A stretch of 64,000 nucleotides of DNA, taken from assembly GCA_016718315.1 (NCBI GenBank), contig JADKDV010000008.1:124001-188000 (forward strand). Reading direction: 5' to 3'. Under the pieces are notes generated by a model. The model searched no databases, was not told the origin of the DNA, and worked only from the letters and a program-made list of their open reading frames with translations. Below are positions 51,401 to 59,182 of the stretch, piece after piece. Each line of letters starts with the position of its first letter. Position 1 is the first letter of the stretch. The position numbers and the translations under genes are program-made. Origin of the DNA: Candidatus Obscuribacter sp. Lineage in GTDB: Bacteria; Cyanobacteriota; Vampirovibrionia; Obscuribacterales; Obscuribacteraceae.

Positions 51401-53707
51401 CGCTTTTAAAAAGGAGAGATTGTTAGCCTCGGCAAAACTGGCTATGGTATTAAAGAGTTTTGGATCTATTTCCCTTGAGCGCAATTGACAGACACGCTCA
51501 AATGATTCCCTTGCTTTAGGACCATCCGGATCCATCACCAGACGTAAAAACGACATTACATCTGCCACTTCATCCGGTACCATAGTAGAGTCCGGATTAG
51601 TAGTCAGACATTTGATGCCTTTTCTAAAGAGCGCCTCTTCTACAAGCGAGGCATTGCGATTGTAGCGATAAAGAATGGCTATTTCTTGCGGGTTGCGACC
51701 GGCAACAAGCAGCTCTTGAATTTCTTGAGCAACCCATTCAGCTTCAGCCGCTTCGTTTTCGGCCAGTTGCGGACCTATTACAGTGCGCTCGCCAGATGCT
51801 TCCCAGCCTGGCACCATATCTTTATTGATGCGCCGTCTTTGCAAACCAAGGAGCAGACGGCGGGCCAAATCGACAATCTCTGGTTGTGAACGCCAGTTGT
51901 TTTCGAGGACATAACATCTTGCATTGGGCAACCTCAATGATACTTCAGAGAGGATGCGAGGCAGTGCCCCTTTGCTCTCATAGATACATTCGTCCTCATC
52001 GCCAGCGATAAAGAGATTGTCTTGAGGCAATGCCAGTATGCGCACCAGTAAGTCGGCGGCTGCCGTAGTGTCCTGGAACTCATCCACCAGCACAAACTCA
52101 TATTGATACTGGTAGCGCGCCCGAATATCAGCATGATCAGCAAGCAATTGGGCAGCAAGAGTGACCATATCATCACGGTCAATCTTATTGCTCTTTTGCA
52201 GTTGCTCCTCATAGCCAAGGAAGACCCTGGCTACAAGCTCGTCCACATTGGTTTTGGCGCGTTCTTTTACATGCTTGGGTGTGATCAAATTGGCTTTGTA
52301 GAGCGAGATCAAAGAGGCAATCGTAAACTCTTCTAGTTCTTCTGATAGCTCCAGGGTGAGCTGATCCAGGTCCTTTTTGTACTTGGTCAAAAGACGCTGT
52401 ATCACCCGTTGAGGGTTGCCCTCAACTTTGAGCGGCGGCTTGCGTTTGATTGCTCCGGTGTTTTCTTTGAGCAACTTAAGGCCAAGCTCATTCCAACTAA
52501 AAAACGATACTCTGGCAGCTGTTGCTTTATCCATGAGAGGCTCAAGTGCTTGCCTCAGCCCCCCGGCGCTCTCAGTAGAGTGAGATATGACGAGGATACG
52601 CTCAGGGTTGACTCCTTGGGAGAGCAAATGTGCCACGCGGCGCACGACACAGGTACTTTTGCCAGTGCCAGCTCCGCCAGTCACTGCTACAGGACCGGCA
52701 CCATTTGTGATGGCAAGACGCTCGACGTCATCTTCCACCGGCAAATCCAAAAACGGCGATGCTGTCTGACCAGTTACCAATCTGCCAGCCGGTGATTTTT
52801 TAAGCCCAGTCACCCAAACATCGGCAATGGCGTCAACACAATCCATCAAATTAGCAAGCAAGTCCATGGTGGTAAAGCGCAATAGCTTCCAACCATCACT
52901 GAGCAAGACAAGGGTGCGAGTGGCATCAGCCGAGCGAGAGTTTTGATTATCGAGACAAGCAAGCAAATCGCACTCAATGGCCAGCTTGTTGCCCCTTTGC
53001 ATCAAAGCAAAATCGACCATATAGTCACCCAGCACATGCTGAGGCAAAAGATTGAGTCCGCGACTGACTACAGCTTTGTAGAGAAAATACTCGACTTTGA
53101 GCATGGGCGGCAGGTTTTCGGCTTTGAGCATGCGGAAATGATGCAAGTCAATCATCATGCCGTCGATTAACCAGGCTGCTTTCTCCCAGGTAACTTTGCG
53201 TCCAGCGTATTCAAGATCATCACAATCTGAGCCATAGGACAAAAACTCATCGAGCCCCAGGGGAGTCGTGATCAGTAGAGGCTTTTGCGCCAGGGCGCGG
53301 GGATACAAGAGGTGGTGATAAAAGTACCAGAGTTGCTGCGGTGTCTCTGGTGCCACCAGGTCTTTGATGATCAGTACATCGCTATCGAGCATGTCAAGCT
53401 CAAGCTTAGACAATAGCGGTCTGCCAAAAGGACTTTGTGAAGCAGCATGCTGATAAAGATAATCAGCCTGTTTGTAAAGCATGTCCCCGGCAATAACCAT
53501 GGTGGACACGCCGCGACTTTTGAAATTTATGACAGCAGACTCAATTAGAGCTTCTTGCTCATCAGAGTAGTCAGAGAGGATGAGACCGCGCGCCGAGCCC
53601 TGGTAGAGCCCTACCGAGTCGACAAACCAATGTACCGCGTCTCGGCATTCTCCGGGCTGCGGTGGCACTTTGTTGGGGACGTGGTCTATCTTGGCCGTCT
53701 TGGACAC
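48497..53707 (-). CDS. Nuclease-UvrD helicase fusion with giant TolA-like helix and zinc ribbons
   Basis: 1,736 residues from a GTG at 53707. Residues about 40-160 look like a P-loop-type fold without Walker A. Residues about 200-280 resemble the DUF559/Vsr-type PD-(D/E)XK endonuclease fold (E206 in VEYFLYK, D232 in YMVDFAL, E245 and D247 in AIECDLL). A complete UvrD/Rep superfamily I helicase follows: Walker A GGAGTGKST (K350), Walker B VDEFQDT (542-547), ENNWRSQPEI, LHEAKGKEYPVVFL and YLGMTRAKDLLYVSY. Then come about 450 residues of Ala/Gln/Glu helix (unit EAALKAQQ), a KGKGKKGKKG stretch, a Pro/Ala linker, and two C-terminal zinc ribbons (CPGC to CGECG; CHLCG to CGECG). Likely a DNA-processing or defence enzyme; the architecture is new to me. 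Confidence 0.85.
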   Translation of the reverse strand: MSKTAKIDHVPNKVPPQPGECRDAVHWFVDSVGLYQGSARGLILSDYSDEQEALIESAVINFKSRGVSTMVIAGDMLYKQADYLYQHAASQSPFGRPLLSKLELDMLDSDVLIIKDLVAPETPQQLWYFYHHLLYPRALAQKPLLITTPLGLDEFLSYGSDCDDLEYAGRKVTWEKAAWLIDGMMIDLHHFRMLKAENLPPMLKVEYFLYKAVVSRGLNLLPQHVLGDYMVDFALMQRGNKLAIECDLLACLDNQNSRSADATRTLVLLSDGWKLLRFTTMDLLANLMDCVDAIADVWVTGLKKSPAGRLVTGQTASPFLDLPVEDDVERLAITNGAGPVAVTGGAGTGKSTCVVRRVAHLLSQGVNPERILVISHSTESAGGLRQALEPLMDKATAARVSFFSWNELGLKLLKENTGAIKRKPPLKVEGNPQRVIQRLLTKYKKDLDQLTLELSEELEEFTIASLISLYKANLITPKHVKERAKTNVDELVARVFLGYEEQLQKSNKIDRDDMVTLAAQLLADHADIRARYQYQYEFVLVDEFQDTTAAADLLVRILALPQDNLFIAGDEDECIYESKGALPRILSEVSLRLPNARCYVLENNWRSQPEIVDLARRLLLGLQRRRINKDMVPGWEASGERTVIGPQLAENEAAEAEWVAQEIQELLVAGRNPQEIAILYRYNRNASLVEEALFRKGIKCLTTNPDSTMVPDEVADVMSFLRLVMDPDGPKARESFERVCQLRSREIDPKLFNTIASFAEANNLSFLKAVEIYSEAVADQSCQDLGQLLLIIRTMNQENLPPAETIALLRRTQRLNEYYKSVKVPPGVNYEPMRKLSQLEEEARKYKTVSEFVRSQTTQKSADGQSDPLVYILSLHEAKGKEYPVVFLTGMAEGLFPSESAGDVEEERRLCYLGMTRAKDLLYVSYPGKFNEVVLAPSRFLLETMQDSTPHPVTINAAPVVVPQAQQMATGQHAAQSMTGGQKPVAGQQQATGQHAALGQPGQNQPNIDQAAAARQKAAQEAALKAQQEAALKAQQEAAIKAQQEAALKAQQEAALKAQQEAAMRAQQEAAMRAQQEAAIKAQQEAALRAQQEAALKAQQEAMALKAQQEAELQAQQEAAARAQEAALRAQQEAALKAQQEAILQAQQEALLQAQQAAALQAQQEAALQAQREAAIIAQQEAEARARHEAELLAQREAELREAQEAALRREQQAAIRAQQEAMMKAQQEAIAQAQKEALEQAQEAAVAETQQLAYLQAQKEAMARAQQEAAAKAQQMALMRAQQEAAMKVQQEAVMQAEQMAAMQAQQQAMLKAQQEAAAQAQYMAQMQLEQEALIRAQQEAALRAQQEAEMRAQQQAAMQAQQMEAMRIQQEQKLKEQQETALREQQEAALRAQQEAAMLAQQQALQAEQARQAQIAEQLELIRQAEIAQQQEAARNAELAKQAELAREAAAKVQAELEETQQAAREEAARQEAAREQAAQEEARKESGKGKGKKGKKGQTKEQDIRDAESAAAVVAGMPPQSAQPADAAAFNPPPGLPPAKTTVTPVIGGSAYIPAAAAGAFDPASGESVNPVQARVNAVSENAFWESVNGAMAGDVSAAPAGGVPQGLYPLSAPAAPGAPLPVPAPAMPTPVLPGSIACPGCQESLAPGSRFCGECGYRLETRIIACHLCGAPLDPDAKFCGECGSKLHDAKAHPSVPDAPVASGAMSTYEDYLSGQKPSQAAWVTKLKKILD
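49500..50660. repeat. 24-bp minisatellite (about 48 diverged units) within the helicase gene
   Basis: The minus strand encodes a near-continuous eight-residue period (E-A-A-[LIM]-[KR]-A-Q-Q). Adjacent copies differ mostly at synonymous or conservative positions. On the plus strand it appears as repeats of GCTTCTTGCTGAGCCTT-like units and creates long spurious Leu/Cys-rich frames. Confidence 0.85.
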
Positions 53708-54176
53708 CCTTTAATTCCAGCTCTTGCCGCTAATCGTCAAGAACTAAGGCCTGGCTTGATTGCGACTAATAGTAATTGTGCACTACTGAGGAGCATCGCA
53801 CGATTATTTCCAAAAGTAATGTCCATATAGCTGATTACCATTTTATAGTCACATGTAGATATGTCGTGCCCCGAATCATTGCGATTTATGCGCCGCCAAG
53901 CGCCTTTTGCTCAATTGACAAGTGCTGATAAATACATTCAATTATTAAATTTCAAATTTCTCAAAAGGCTCAAGCCTTAATACTGCCGGGCGTATACGGC
54001 TTTACATAGCAACGCTTGACATATTTTATGGTGCCCCGGGAATAGTACAATCACTGTCGGGACATTCCTATGAGTGTCCTTGGTGCGCCCTATTAACCAA
54101 ATCGAATTTTCCCAAAAGGAATTTTCAATCGTTTACCAGGTTGCGCGGCGCAACTTCTGAAAGGAGAAGACGTTCG
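53708..54176. other. 469-bp divergent intergenic region
   Basis: AT-rich region between the helicase gene and a small secreted-protein gene. A short hairpin AAGGC/GCCTT lies at 53965-53978. Near 54001-54051 there are TTTACA, TTGACA and TACAAT boxes, but none are at good spacing. A GGACA/TGTCC stem lies near 54060-54080 in the likely leader. No gene seen. Confidence 0.4.
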
Positions 54177-54389
54177 ATGAGATCAGCACTTCTAGTCCTC
54201 GGAGCCTTAGCAGCAGTCTCCGTGCCGGCAGCAAATGCGCAGGTTTGCGGCGATGAGGGAAGATATTTCCACCTACGCCCCCCAGCATATTCGCTTCCCC
54301 GTCACAGAAAACAGTGCATCCACCGTTGGGCCAAAGCCCTTCGTTGGTACAGAGAGCACAACGGTGACAAACCGCTCTGCACTAAGTAG
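54177..54389 (+). CDS. Small secreted Cys-containing protein
   Basis: 70 residues from the ATG at 54177 with GGAG 10 nt upstream. Signal peptide RSALLVLGALAAVSVPAANA, then a mature chain of about 48 residues with three Cys and many His, Arg, Pro and Trp (RYFHLRPPAYSLPRHRKQC, IHRWAKALRWYREHN). No family recognised. It has a long leader, so independent regulation is likely. Confidence 0.65.
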   Translation: MRSALLVLGALAAVSVPAANAQVCGDEGRYFHLRPPAYSLPRHRKQCIHRWAKALRWYREHNGDKPLCTK

Positions 54390-54530
54390 GAATTGAGCTT
54401 CGCTCACTTCCGGCAAGTTGCATAAAGCTTAATCCTTACATCATGGCTCCGGGTAAGACCTGGAGGCATGATTTGGATTCTGTCTTTGCCACTGGCAAGC
54501 TCTATACATGCCAATATACAGGATATTTCG

Positions 54531-56117
54531 CTATTGACGCTGCCAAACGGCAGCATTGGTGGCGATATTGTCCCATGGCAGGCCGGCAGCCTTCTGTCGG
54601 CCCTTTTGTATATTTACTATTTCCTTCTTGTGGGCTACCACTACAGCTGGTTGCACAATAAAGACCCAGGGCAATTGCCGGGCTAGATAGCGTTGCAAAC
54701 TGGCGTAGCAAGCCTGTCTCAGCTCTTGCGTAGGGGCAGTGCGCCCATCGGCCAGGAGCCTATCGACTGCGGCATCTTTGAGTCGGCAAAAGTTTAGCGG
54801 CCCGGTACTGCCCCAGACCATACTGCATTCGGGATCCGGACCAAATGAGCGGCTCCATAACACCAGATCAAATTTGCCCTTTTGCATATAGGCCCGTCGC
54901 AAGGTGGAGTATTCAATCACTTCCACTTCGGCCATAATGCCAGCCCGCTCCAGATCATCTGCCACCACCAGCGCTACCTCTTCTAAATCCTTTATCGTCA
55001 GGATGCGTAGACCGAGTGGTTTGCCATCACGGTAATAGCGCTTGCCGCGCCGCTCAAAGCCCACACCGGCTAAAAGTCCAGGCACCAGCTGTGGGGCGTA
55101 AATAGTTTTTTGAGTGTCTTTGATATAAGCCCAGGATGTCAGAGGCACATCGGTATCAGGTACAACTCCATAGCCACCATATAAAGTGCGCACAATTGCT
55201 TCTCGATTGATAGCATGAGCCAGGGCCTGCCTGACTGGCTGGTCCTTCCAGGGACTGCGCTCGAGATTAAAGCCCAGATATATGGTGCGGCCACCATTAA
55301 ACTCTTCAGCAACCAGCCCATCTTTAATAGCTTTATCGCGGCTGAGATAGTTTTGCCAGATACGCCCGTCTACTGGCGCTATATCTACCTCGCCGCGACC
55401 AAGTGCTGCCGCCAGTGCCATTTTATCTGGTATCACACGCCAGACAATTTTTTGGGCCATACCTTGGCCTGGCTCTTTGTAATAGTAGGGATTGCGCTCA
55501 AAGACCAGCTCCTGTCCAGCTTGCCAGCGCACCAGTCTAAAAGGACCATTTGATACTGGATGCCTGGCCAGGACGCTATTGCCATGATCGCTGGCCTTTA
55601 GTATCTCTGCTGGTACCACACGCAGCTCCGCTAGCCGGGACAAGAGCGGCTGGCAAGTCTTGCTTAGATGCACATTCAGATGTCTGGCATCAATAACATC
55701 CACAGACTGGATGTCCTTATAATCGTTTCTAAATGGTGAGTATTGCGATGCCCCCATCAAGAGCGACGCTTTTACATCCTCGGCAGTGAGACTCTGACCG
55801 TTACTAAACTTGAGACCAGGCCTCAAAACAAAAGAGTAAGTCAATCCATCAGGGGCAATCGTGTAGCTCTCAGCCAGGGCCGGGGCGACTTTGAGATCGC
55901 TATCAAATTTGACCAGACCTTCATATATAAGACTGGAAGCACAGTATGAGCCACTATCTATACCCCTGATGGGATTAAAGGAGACCGGCTCCCAGACCAT
56001 ACCAAGGACAATTGTGCCTGGCTCCTGACCGGCAAGGGCGCTCAAGCACGCCCACGGTGCCAAAACACTGACTGTCGAGGCAGCTACTAGGGAGACGACA
56101 AGAGCGCGCAGGCGCAT
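54531..56117 (-). CDS. ABC transporter substrate-binding protein, family 5 (oligopeptide/nickel type)
   Basis: 528 residues with a signal peptide ending near LSALAGQ. SBP family 5 marks: SFNPIRGIDSGSYCASSLIYEGLVKFD, PALAESYTIAPDGLTYSFVLRPGLKFSNGQ, TAEDVKAS, GPFRLVRWQAGQ, and VRQALAHAINRE. It binds peptides or similar solutes for an ABC importer. No permease or ATPase gene is nearby; it follows a small membrane-protein gene by 3 bp, with which it shares a transcript. Confidence 0.92.
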   Translation of the reverse strand: MRLRALVVSLVAASTVSVLAPWACLSALAGQEPGTIVLGMVWEPVSFNPIRGIDSGSYCASSLIYEGLVKFDSDLKVAPALAESYTIAPDGLTYSFVLRPGLKFSNGQSLTAEDVKASLLMGASQYSPFRNDYKDIQSVDVIDARHLNVHLSKTCQPLLSRLAELRVVPAEILKASDHGNSVLARHPVSNGPFRLVRWQAGQELVFERNPYYYKEPGQGMAQKIVWRVIPDKMALAAALGRGEVDIAPVDGRIWQNYLSRDKAIKDGLVAEEFNGGRTIYLGFNLERSPWKDQPVRQALAHAINREAIVRTLYGGYGVVPDTDVPLTSWAYIKDTQKTIYAPQLVPGLLAGVGFERRGKRYYRDGKPLGLRILTIKDLEEVALVVADDLERAGIMAEVEVIEYSTLRRAYMQKGKFDLVLWSRSFGPDPECSMVWGSTGPLNFCRLKDAAVDRLLADGRTAPTQELRQACYASLQRYLARQLPWVFIVQPAVVVAHKKEIVNIQKGRQKAAGLPWDNIATNAAVWQRQ

Positions 56118-56120
56118 GAT

Positions 56121-56573
56121 TTAGAGCCCTGGTGAGCCCTGTTGCGCAACAAAGTAAAAGCAGCCGAGCATAACAAGCATGGCACTTGTTACTCCTAGCC
56201 AAAAGCCTGCCACGAGTATCTGCCAGACAATTAGAGCCTGCCTGGCTGTCAAGCTGATCATAATGCCCAGGCGGTTGATGATGTAAAAGACAACCGAACC
56301 CACTGTAAAGAGCAAAGGCAAGAGTTTTAAAACTGGTGAGACCGGCACAGATACTGCCATTACCAGACTCAATATGCACATCACCACAAGGACGATGGTG
56401 ACGTAATCAGAAAAGCGCTGCTTAACGTTTTCGGCGATTGAAGCGTCGTTAATGTGTTTAATCGCCAAAAATAAATTGGCCAGACCAGCTCTTCTTGGAA
56501 ATTGCCCTGCTTCTGGAGCCATCTCTGGAACTGATTTAACCAGCTTGTCTTTGTCTAAATCTCCATCTGACAC
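56121..56573 (-). CDS. Small membrane protein coupled to the binding-protein gene
   Basis: 150 residues. Polar N-terminal 55 residues, then about three membrane segments (DYVTIVLVVMCILSLVMA, LLPLLFTVGSVVFYII, and LIVWQILVAGFWLGVTSAMLVML). Its stop is 3 bp before the ATG of the substrate-binding protein, so the two are translationally coupled. It does not look like an ABC permease. Function unknown. Confidence 0.75.
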   Translation of the reverse strand: MSDGDLDKDKLVKSVPEMAPEAGQFPRRAGLANLFLAIKHINDASIAENVKQRFSDYVTIVLVVMCILSLVMAVSVPVSPVLKLLPLLFTVGSVVFYIINRLGIMISLTARQALIVWQILVAGFWLGVTSAMLVMLGCFYFVAQQGSPGL

Positions 56574-56681
56574 GGGCCAACCTCACACTTTAAACCAAGA
56601 CACTTTTAGCTAAATTAGCTATCGCAAGTTCCAACTCCCCTATATTATCAATGATTGGACCAGTCTAAAACAGGATTTGCC

Positions 56682-57644
56682 GTGCAGGAATTTTTAAGCC
56701 AGGCCGATGCGCCCCCCGTCACCGTCATAGTTCTTAATTGGCGGGGCATAGCCAAAACCCGCGAATGCCTTACAGCACTGCGTCAAGACACTTATCCTAA
56801 TCGACACCTCCTGGTGGTAGACAACGGCACTGAGACCCCCGAGGGCGATCAACTCAAAGAAGAATTTCCCGAAATAGAACTTGTCAAACTGGATCAAAAC
56901 TATGGCTTTGCCGGTGGCTGCAACAAAGGCATGGCCCATGCCAAGGCTCGCAACCCAGCATATATATGGCTCCTCAACAACGACGCTATCCCTGAGCCTC
57001 ACACTCTCACCCGCCTAGTCCAGGCGATGATGCGCGACCCACAAGCTGGCGCTGCCGCCGCCCTGGTGGTAGAGGGTCCAGGTAGTCAGCACAAAAAAGC
57101 CGACCTCAAACCATCAGGTATCGGTCAAATCGACTATGGCAAAGCCAAGACTTATTTGCGCCAGTGCAAACCCTACGAAAACATCGAGGGCTTACCTTGC
57201 GACTGGATCACTGGCTCCAATCTTTTGCTAAGCAAAGAAGCGATTGCCAAAGTAGGCGGCTTCGACGAAAACTTCTTCCTTTACTTTGAAGACGTCGACA
57301 TCTGCGTACAAATTCGCAAAGCTGGATTTAAATGTCTCCTCGTTACCGAGTCCATCGTCGCTCACGAAGGCAGTGCCGCCACCCAGGGCAGCTATAGCCT
57401 GTGGCGCTCTTACTATCACACGCGTAACCGCTTCATCTTTTTTGCCAAAAACTCTCCACCACACTTAAAACCTTTAGCCTTTTTGATGATTCTTTCTCAC
57501 GTGTTAAGGCACTGCATTACTTTTCCTGGCCGCGGCAAATTTTCACAGTACAAGCTAAAGGCAGAGCTACTGGGGCTTAGCGACTTTGTACAAGGCAAAT
57601 TGGGCAAAGCCAAATGTCTGGAATGGTGCGACAAAATCAAGTAA
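56682..57644 (+). CDS. Family 2 glycosyltransferase (rhamnosyltransferase-like)
   Basis: About 320 residues from the GTG at 56682 (AGGA 7 nt upstream); TTG at 56655 also possible. GT-A fold: VTVIVLNWRG, VDNGTETPEGD, NYGFAGGCNKGM, the NNDA metal motif, DWITGSNLLLSKEAI, FDENFFLYFEDVDICVQIRKAG with catalytic ED, and a C-terminal Arg/Tyr-rich stretch RSYYHTRNRFIF. It transfers sugars to envelope polysaccharide or glycolipids on the cytoplasmic side. Stands alone, divergent from the binding-protein operon. Confidence 0.92.
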   Translation: MQEFLSQADAPPVTVIVLNWRGIAKTRECLTALRQDTYPNRHLLVVDNGTETPEGDQLKEEFPEIELVKLDQNYGFAGGCNKGMAHAKARNPAYIWLLNNDAIPEPHTLTRLVQAMMRDPQAGAAAALVVEGPGSQHKKADLKPSGIGQIDYGKAKTYLRQCKPYENIEGLPCDWITGSNLLLSKEAIAKVGGFDENFFLYFEDVDICVQIRKAGFKCLLVTESIVAHEGSAATQGSYSLWRSYYHTRNRFIFFAKNSPPHLKPLAFLMILSHVLRHCITFPGRGKFSQYKLKAELLGLSDFVQGKLGKAKCLEWCDKIK

Positions 57645-57731
57645 CTTTAAAATGTGGTCCCCGCGCTGATTTTAGGGCATATAAGATATAGAGTGTATTT
57701 ACAGTGCGGTAAGCATTGCGGCTGACGGATC

Positions 57732-58949
57732 ATGGAATCATTGGAGACCCTTAAATCAGTGAGCGGAGGTTTGGTGGACTACAGGCTCGGCACCTTACTA
57801 AGCCAATTTGGACTCATGGAAGATCATGAGATCCAGCGGGCGCTCAAGGTGGCAAACGAGACTGGCTTGCCTGTTGGCAAAGTGCTGGTCATGTTTGAGA
57901 GGATTAGCAGCCAGACTCTTAAAGCAATACTCGATGCCCAGTGGATGCTCAAAGACGAGCTTTTGACAGTGCAGCAAGCACAACATGCTGTAGATTTAGT
58001 ACGCCGCAACAACTGGCATTTTGCCGACGCACTTGTGACCATGGGTGTAGACGCCTATGCCAGCCGCGGTATCAGGCTGGGTGAGCTGCTTGTAGGCTCA
58101 GGTCAGATGATCGAAGACGAAATCGACGAGTTTTTAAAAGTAAGCAATTACTCTGGCTTGCCTCTAGGTCGCATCCTGCTTTTGCTAGACCGAGTGCACG
58201 AGACCAATCTCAACACCACACTCAAAGTACAACACGACATCAGACTGGGAGCCATCGAACTCGATCTCGGTCTCAACCTGCTCAAAGAGAGTGCTACAAC
58301 AATTACTAGCGCACCACAAGACTCATCGCGCCTGGGCGACATGCTCTGTCAGTCAGGTGTAGTCAAAGAGTCTGAGGTCGAAATTGCAGCGAGCATTGCC
58401 GAAGCCAATAACAAAATGATTGGCGAAGTCTTGACTGAGCATGGCTGGATCGATGAAGCACTGCTAGAAAAGGCTCTCAGTCTGCAAAAGAAAACGAGAG
58501 CTGGTGAAATCACAATCCGCAAAGCGATTGAATCACTTAAAGATCAAGCTCAAACCGGTAGCTTTCCTCCTCTGGGTGTGGCCTCACAACTGATTAGCAA
58601 TGAGTTTGAGCGCAACATCTCTCTCTACGAATATCTAAGACTAACTGGTTATATGACTCCAGCCAAATTAGCCAACATCGTCTCTACAGCCGCCAAACAA
58701 AAGGACTTATTGGTAGCTCTTGAGTTAGATCCCAAAATTGGCATGAAAGAAGCACTTAAAATCGCAGTTACAGACTCAGCCAAATTTTTTAAGTTGTTAG
58801 TCAAAACCACTCCTGAAGACACAGAGATAGTGGGCTCTGCCCACAATCTGCATCAAAAGGTCAAGCAAGGCTCTATCAAACTTGACCGCTCCATACTCGA
58901 ATTTGCATTGATCAAAACAAATAGCAGCCTAGCTTTTGAAGCAGTCTAG
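57732..58949 (+). CDS. Multi-MshEN-domain protein (possible c-di-GMP receptor)
   Basis: 405 residues, no signal peptide. Three copies of an N-terminal GspE/MshE-type unit begin with RLG: RLGTLLSQFGLMEDHEIQRA (R18), RLGELLVGSGQMIEDEIDEF (about 114), RLGDMLCQSGVVKESEVEIA (about 199), each followed by G-x-x-L and an ILDAQ or VQHD-like helix. In MshE the RLG-x-x-L...G pattern binds cyclic di-GMP. There is no ATPase domain here, so the protein may be a stand-alone sensor or adaptor. The C-terminal 130 residues are helical and unassigned. Confidence 0.75.
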   Translation: MESLETLKSVSGGLVDYRLGTLLSQFGLMEDHEIQRALKVANETGLPVGKVLVMFERISSQTLKAILDAQWMLKDELLTVQQAQHAVDLVRRNNWHFADALVTMGVDAYASRGIRLGELLVGSGQMIEDEIDEFLKVSNYSGLPLGRILLLLDRVHETNLNTTLKVQHDIRLGAIELDLGLNLLKESATTITSAPQDSSRLGDMLCQSGVVKESEVEIAASIAEANNKMIGEVLTEHGWIDEALLEKALSLQKKTRAGEITIRKAIESLKDQAQTGSFPPLGVASQLISNEFERNISLYEYLRLTGYMTPAKLANIVSTAAKQKDLLVALELDPKIGMKEALKIAVTDSAKFFKLLVKTTPEDTEIVGSAHNLHQKVKQGSIKLDRSILEFALIKTNSSLAFEAV

Positions 58950-59027
58950 TTGATGGCAATGGAGCTATGGACTTAGAATTTCACAGCAATCCACTATATG
59001 CATGAATAGATAAAAGCCAAAAATAGA

Positions 59028-59065
59028 ATTTAAAAGAAGGTAGACCGCCGATTGGCGGCCTACCT
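59028..59065 (-). terminator. Intrinsic terminator of the debranching-enzyme gene
   Basis: On the minus strand AGGTAGGCCGCC (59065-59054) pairs with GGCGGTCTACCT (59049-59038), one mismatch, followed by TCTTTTAAATT. Direct repeats of GATTGAGA lie between it and the stop (about 59125-59165). Confidence 0.8.
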
Positions 59066-59182
59066 GAGTAACCAGACAATACGACTCAGTGTTGGCTGTT
59101 CAGAGCCACCACTGAGTCAAGATTGAGCTGAAATTGAGAAGTGATTGAGAAGAGATTGAGAAATGACTGAACCAATATCGAG

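Noticed and set aside
54016..54051. TTGACA and TACAAT as a promoter of the small secreted-protein gene
   Set aside because: The spacer is 24 bp, too long for sigma70-type recognition; other box pairs nearby are weak.
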